Shown here one piece after another: positions 58,791-64,000 of a stretch of 64,000 nt of DNA; within the stretch, counting starts at the first letter, position 1; each line of letters opens with the position of its first letter. The DNA lies in NCBI GenBank assembly GCA_037893225.1, contig JAZGUH010000533.1, positions 2,108,001 to 2,172,000 on the forward strand, read 5' to 3'. The DNA comes from Hippasteria phrygiana (lineage: Eukaryota; Echinodermata; Asteroidea; Valvatida; Goniasteridae). A model generated the notes under the pieces. The model was not told where the DNA came from. It ran no database searches and saw only the letters and a list, made by a program, of their open reading frames with translations. Made by a program: the position numbers and the translations under genes.

Positions 58791-59545
58791 TCAATGGATT
58801 TTAATTAGTGGGTTGCACCCATTGATCTACATTTATGGAGATGAATGGGTGTGCACATTGATTTCATTTTAAAGACTAGATTGGACACTGCATTAAAATG
58901 CCGTTCTGAGTGCGCGTTTGAAACGAGAATAAAGAAGGAACGTGATGCGACTGCGTTGTGTGTACTTTCAAAGGGAGTTTTGAAAAAGTGAAAGATTTTT
59001 TTTTTAATTTTTCATTTTTGTGGGGAAAAATGGATTTGGCAACCGAATTGGTAAAAATAGAAAATAACAATTGTTAACGTGCGAGCGGCAGTGTATTGCC
59101 CGGAGAAGGATGGAAACTTGAGTCTGGAAAAAGGAAACATTTGTTTACAGGTATAAGCTATATGATTATTTTTTACGGTGCGTCTATAACTTTGATATCA
59201 ATGTGCATGTGTTTATAACGGTACAAATAAAGAAAAAGGTTAATTCAACTTCTTTAATAACACAATTAAGAATAAAGAAATGTATACGAGCGGCGGTCGC
59301 TTATAACATAGGCCTACTTATTGGCGTTCTTGGTATAATGGTGTTGGAACAACGGTAGTGTGGATGTGTTAACGTTTGTAGGTATAACAAATGGCAATAA
59401 TGGGGAAAATGATACTCCAGGACCGTGTTTTTGAAATCGACGTACTCCTAAGAGTTTACGCTATGGCTTTTGTGATTTGAATGGGGACAAAAGGAGAATA
59501 AAAGAATGGAAGCAAAGTGCACAATAGAGTTATCGCGTATATATA
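58791..59545. other. Unique non-coding region
   Basis: No gene recognised. CpG content is higher than in the arrays (e.g. 58,905-58,960 and 59,080-59,110). GTGGGTTGCACCCATTGATC lies near 58,809. Confidence 0.35.
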
Positions 59546-59549
59546 TTAG

Positions 59550-60350
59550 TGGGTTAGGCTATACGAGAAAGGACTTGGGACAATGGGGGATTAGGGATAA
59601 CAATGACATCGAGGACTTGGGCCGAGTCCTCGGGGGAATTTTGTGTACAAAGCTTATATGAGCTGTTCGGAAGAAGATAAAGTACAAAAAAAGGGAACAA
59701 AAGAAGAGTTCTATCATGGTCTTCATAAGTATAGGAAAACGCATGTGTGTGTCGCCGGATGAGTTTGTATATGCCGGCAATGATCGTTGACGTAGGACAA
59801 AAGAATTGTGGCGTAGACAAAGGGGTCCACGTTTGACTGAACGTCCACGATTGAAATTCGTGTAGAAAATCAATGGGAGGTCTCCTGAAAAAGTTAGAGT
59901 ATAAACAAAAGAGGAACAATGGCAGGTCCACGATTGCACCCGTTTACATGTACATGTACTGTACGTATTACGTTCGAGGACAGGCGGAGAAAGAAAATAC
60001 AAAAGAATCTTTCTTGTTCTCGAGAGACGGTCTTTTGTTAAAATTGGTCCTCGAACGTACGACTACGTGCTTAGTCTATGGAGTTTGGCTATATTAAAGG
60101 AAGACTACGAAACACAAAGCCTTGTCTTCGCAAGTATAGGTATCCTTCCTCCGGCTCCATGGTACGATTGAGTGGCTGTGTGTGTATGTGTGATATATGT
60201 ATATACTGGCAATCGTGGATTAGGGACAAAAGGGTTAGGTCAAAGACAAATGGTCCACGTTTGACCGAACGTCCACGATTGTAAATCGTGTACAAATAAA
60301 AGAGTATAAACAAAAGAGGAAGAATGGGACGTCCACGATTGCAGGTATTT
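59550..60350. repeat. Diverged tandem duplication of about 0.4 kb
   Basis: Two units share GTCCACGTTTGAC, AACGTCCACGATTG and GTATAAACAAAAGAGGAA (59,825/60,253, 59,843/60,271, 59,899/60,305), an offset of about 405-430 bp. GTCCACGATTG occurs at least four times. Long open frames on both strands look accidental. Function unknown. Confidence 0.7.
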
Positions 60351-61090
60351 ACTTCTTAATTGTACTCCATTTTGTAACAAATTTGTGTTACATATAAAGG
60401 AATCTCGATACATTCTTTCTTTGTGAGTGTTCAGTTTAGAAAATAAGATGGGTGCTCAGAATGTAAAATACGATGTCATTTCAGAATAGTATTCAATACG
60501 ATTATTAAATTTGTATTATACAATTGCTCTTATGAGTTACACTTACAGGTTTGATAAAAATGAAAGAACAATTAAGTTTTTTTTTACGGATTTTTCGGGG
60601 GAGCGCTTAAACTCCCTAAAACTGACTGAGTACATAAAAACACACGGTGTACGTTCGTTTAGCACTCCTTTAGTTGGATGTGCTGCCCTCTAGTGTTATC
60701 AGATTTTTGAAGATCTGGGAAATTGAGACGTTTGTATGACATGTATGTGCTGCCCGCTACGTTTGTGAAAGTGTTCTGATGAAACAATTGATTGCCGTTT
60801 TACGCACACCAAAAATCATCGCTGAGACAAGAGCAAAAGTAAGTTGTTTTTAACCAATTTACATTTCAACAATATTGTTTTTTGTAAACATTGTTAATCA
60901 TAAACATGTTATAAACGACCTGAATGGAACATAGCGGACAGTAGCCTAGATAACGTTATGATTGTGGATTCATACTTTATGCATGCGATCGCTTTAGTTA
61001 TACGAATGCATCAGCGAAGCGAATTGGTATTAACGGAGAACGTCACAATAAAATGTGACGTCATGAAATTGGCTTCGCATATAAATTTGC
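60351..61090. other. Non-coding region with a CTCF-like site and a donor-like site
   Basis: The complement of 60,681-60,697 reads AACACTAGAGGGCAGCA, very like the animal CTCF consensus. GAGCAAAAGTAAGTT near 60,831-60,845 resembles a 5' splice site and could close a first exon of the gene whose exon lies at 63,379 (weak inference). Confidence 0.4.
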
Positions 61091-61495
61091 GAAAAGATTT
61101 TACTTTAATACTTCCCAACAAAATCTGTCAAGAACAGCAAAATCTTGGAAAAAAACCAACCCTCCTTGATAACAGCTGTCTAAACATTTGCCACAACCTG
61201 TTATTTCAATATTTATTTCAGCAAAATCTGTAAAAAATGAGGAAAAAATTTACAAAGTATGTGCATACTTTGGAGTGACTATAGATCATAGATGGTGCTA
61301 TAAACTGCCAAGAACTTGTAACACAGAAAACACAAACTTTCTTCTCATGTATTGCACTAAAATGTCCTCACAAAATTCTTAAAATTAAAGGTTGTGCCGA
61401 GTGTTTATATAATTATGAACAGAAATGGATGGTTATTTTTCAAGATTTGCTGTTTGTAACCAATTTTTGTGGGGGTGTTAAAGTAAAATCTTTCA
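61091..61495. mobile_element. TIR element (MITE), copy 2, opposite orientation
   Basis: Starts GAAAAGATTTTACTTTAATA and ends TTAAAGTAAAATCTTTCA. Arms AGAACAGCAAAATCTTGG and CAAGATTTGCTGTTTG pair. AAATTTGC flanks both ends (61,083-61,090 and 61,496-61,503), a candidate 8-bp target duplication as in hAT elements. The left half matches the reverse complement of the right half of copy 1 (39,077-39,474). Non-coding. Confidence 0.75.
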
Positions 61496-61503
61496 AAATT
61501 TGC

Positions 61504-63378
61504 ATTTCCATGAAGTATATACTGCGGGCTTTAAGAAAGTTTGATGTTGTGGATGTAAGTCTTCAGAGGTGCTAGCAGCTAGTGTATGGTCTAAAAACTA
61601 TGCTCTCCTTGTGCATGTTGTGTTGTTATGTGCCAGGTCCTTTCATTATTAGTACTTTGGTACAAATTTTCCTTTACAAAGGTTGTTACATTGGCATGCC
61701 ATTATGATTATGCATTGGTAGTAAACATAAATGACTTTTGATGTTTCGTTTGGCATTGTTTTATGCAACTTGTGTTTACTTGTTGTAATGACTGGTCCGT
61801 AGTAATTAGTTTTCAGGGCTATATTTTATGGTTCTGCTAAACACAGTTTTCCGCGTTTACAATCACCATTTTGTGCTAACTTTGTATAAGCAGAGAATGC
61901 TTAGTTACGGGATGTATGCATGCTCAGGAGCCAAAATTTCGTACTAATGTGTGAAATATGCTTGCTGTAAACACATAATTTTCTGCTACAGTAAGCGGGT
62001 ATTTTTCGCTAACGGTAAGCAGAGGCATGAAATTGGGCCTAGTATCGTACGCTACACATTGTGTTGCTAGGCTAATTGTGTTTTGTATTTGAGGTAAAAT
62101 GTGCTTCCTAGAAACTTCTTGGGGTGCAAAATAAAGTTGTTTGTATAGGGTATGTCTAAGGGGGAATTGGTTAAGAACGTTTTTTTAATTGAAATAAAAT
62201 ATTTTGTGTGTACTTGTGTGTGGTTTTCTGTGACAGTAAACTAGTAATAGTGTCTACTTTCATGCTTGGTATTTGGCTCTATTCTAGAGCATGTGTTCTT
62301 AGCCTTTAAAAAATTATGTTTGTGCAATTACAATTGAATTATGTTTTTGTGCCCAGTAAAAGTGTACTTGAGTGTGAGTTTGAATGAACATGAAGTGGTA
62401 ACCACACTGCGTCAAATTCATTTACTCCTGTGTGTGTTTCTGGTCTTTGTAAAGAGAGATCCATTTACATTCAGCACTGAAACTTTTCAGAAGACTTTCA
62501 CTTTGCATAGCTCTAGTACATTTCCAATTGTTTTCCATAATTTTATATACAAAAACAAATTGGTCTTACTTACATACTTTTTGTTTACATAATTATGTTA
62601 ATTGTTCACTGTGACTGTTAAAAACATGGCAAATACTATTTGCATTATTTATATATGTTTACTAACTTCTCTCTGTTTTTATAGACTTTGATACAATATG
62701 GCATAGTCTCTTATTTGAGTGACAGAGTCGAGAATGCGTTTCAGTGAAAAGCAATGAACTTGCTATATATCTGTAGACACTAGCAGAGACTTGATTTCCA
62801 GCAATGATTCTTTATAGGAACATGTCTTTGCAAAGGTGTAATTTTGCTTTGTCAATGTGTAACTTCTTTTCATCATTTGACCAAGACATCATAGGATTTA
62901 AGTAATTGTGCAGCTGGCATACAGATAACTGTTTAAACACAGAGTCAATTTTGTAGAATATTGTGATGAGTCGATGTAGTTGAGCTGTGCCAAATGTAAA
63001 AGCTCTAATGGCTTGTGCAAATGTGGCAGGGTAAATTAAGTTTGTTTTTTGTTTTATTGATTGGAGCTTATAGGAGTAACTCTCCCTGTGGAAAGTGTAT
63101 CTTTTTGTTTTTTTAAATCTAGTTCCTCTGTTTTTTGTGTTTTTGGCTCACAGTAGTGCCCTTCTGGTCTAGTACAGGTACAGTTTCCCCGGTAACATGA
63201 CCTCCAATGACAGTAGCCCATTGATAAGAGACCATGTGCTCTGTACCTTGAGATAGGTCCGTCACTTCCTAGGTTACACAAACAGTATCAAACTGAAACA
63301 TAGAAAGATGCATGTTTTTAATGCGTAAATATGGTGACTCCACCATGACTTTTGATCATTTTTGTTTGTGTTTTACAG
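61504..63378. other. Non-coding region, probable intron or 5' flank of the terminal gene
   Basis: No gene recognised. Loose repeats of TCTGCTAAACACAG / TTGCTGTAAACACA and AAGCAGAG words occur at 61,830-62,025, possibly an old palindromic element. A pyrimidine-rich run and ACAG lead into 63,379. Confidence 0.4.
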
Positions 63379-63600
63379 ATGACTTCTGTTGCCTTTAAAG
63401 TTCTGTCTACCGCAGAGACCAGAAACAACTCTAAATGTGTGGATGTTATCACCAAAGATGGGAATATCTTTGAAATGTATACAGATGTACGTGAACATCT
63501 TGAGGAACTTCCGGTTGGCGAGTTTAAACAAGCTACCAAAACCAGTATCAACACTACCAAGGATGGACGCACTGTTCTGAGATTAACAGAACAGTCCCGG
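63379..63600 (+). CDS. Probable host-gene exon (74 codons, unidentified protein)
   Basis: The T-rich tract and TTTTACAG ending at 63,378 form a good splice acceptor directly before ATG. The 74-codon frame has soluble, non-repetitive composition (DVITKDGNIFEMYTDV, LPVGEF, TTKDGRTVLRLTEQ) unlike the nearby accidental frames. At 63,601 GCAAGTAT follows CCCGG. That fits a GC-AG intron donor in phase 0, after which the frame turns hydrophobic and low-complexity. I do not recognise the family. It could also be a remnant of another element. The remaining exons would lie beyond 64,000. Confidence 0.5.
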
Positions 63601-64000
63601 GCAAGTATACTGAGATTTTTGTTAACTTTTCCCTTGTACATATGGCAATATGCAGGCTGGCCGTTCACATTTAGTTATCATACTAAATGTATTTTTTTTG
63701 ATGGATGTGTTATTGAACTTTCAAATATCAATGTTTTTATGTGAGAAAAATGCAACTAATTATCTTTTAACAGATCTCCCATTGAGGTGATGATATGCAA
63801 CAGAGGTTAACAAGAGTTCACTTGTTAAAAAGGCTAGTTTGTCAACCCAGGCCTTAGTTAACTCATTGAAAGAACATAAAAAAATTACAAATGTTACAAA
63901 AATTAGGACAATAGTGCAAAATGAGTAAAATAAATATACCAGGGAGCCAAATCTACGTTAGTAACTGTAAACAAAAATGACTATGGTTAAATTGATATGG
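63601..64000. other. Probable intron
   Basis: AT-rich, with stop codons in the exon's frame by 63,744. Nothing else recognised. Confidence 0.35.

Noticed and set aside
59554..60313. 125-147-residue frames on both strands of the duplicated region
   Set aside because: Overlapping frames on opposite strands in a diverged duplication, no recognisable domain and no splice signals.

Overview
The window looks like nuclear DNA of an invertebrate animal. It is AT-rich, with long introns or intergenic DNA, tRNA-derived SINE fragments, TIR transposons, minisatellites, no operons, and a nearly complete Helentron-type Helitron of the kind found in marine invertebrates. I cannot name the phylum. TACATGTACATGTA-like runs and the mix of repeats would fit a mollusc, lancelet, hemichordate or similar, but that is only an impression.

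Layout. (1) 1-37,540 is one large, recent, hierarchical tandem repeat. Its modules are separated by CRE-like palindromes (TGACGTCATCATGACGTCA). Thirteen A-tract/CTAG junctions, several preceded by perfect hairpins, divide it into 14 head-to-tail segments of about 1.6-5.5 kb. Segment lengths differ by whole modules of about 400 and 313 bp. Five segment heads carry about 120 bp copied from the helicase gene of a Helitron like the one at 45-51 kb. Two segments hold a 1.92-kb dimer of a 957-bp unit. (2) 37,541-41,163 is non-coding DNA with homopolymer runs, a TIR element and two SINE fragments. It ends in a splice-acceptor-like site just before an ATG. (3) 41,164-50,839 is the coding region of a Helentron. 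It encodes a PHD finger, a herpesvirus-tegument-protease-like cysteine protease domain, an OTU protease domain, an 18-residue lysine/tyrosine-rich repeat, a DUF6570-like zinc region, a Helitron HUH Rep, a Pif1-type helicase and a C-terminal endonuclease (EEP) domain. A single 4-bp insertion at 45,238-45,241 splits what was one frame of about 3,220 codons. (4) 50,840-56,470 holds three minisatellites, a 180-bp piggyBac-like MITE, a foldback sequence and G/C homopolymers. (5) 56,471-58,790 is a second, short piece of the same repeat system, ending in the same roughly 200-bp tail as the big array. (6) 58,791-64,000 is mostly unique DNA with a tandem duplication of about 0.4 kb, a second copy of the TIR element in opposite orientation, and a probable host-gene exon at 63,379-63,600.

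How it fits together. The Helentron would supply Rep nickase/ligase, helicase and endonuclease for rolling-circle transposition. The array has features expected of non-autonomous relatives: hairpin plus CTAG ends, a captured helicase fragment, and head-to-tail units of varying module number. My main inference is that the array is a concatemer of non-autonomous rolling-circle elements related to this Helentron. The module structure, junctions, hairpins and helicase match are seen directly; the mechanism is not proven.
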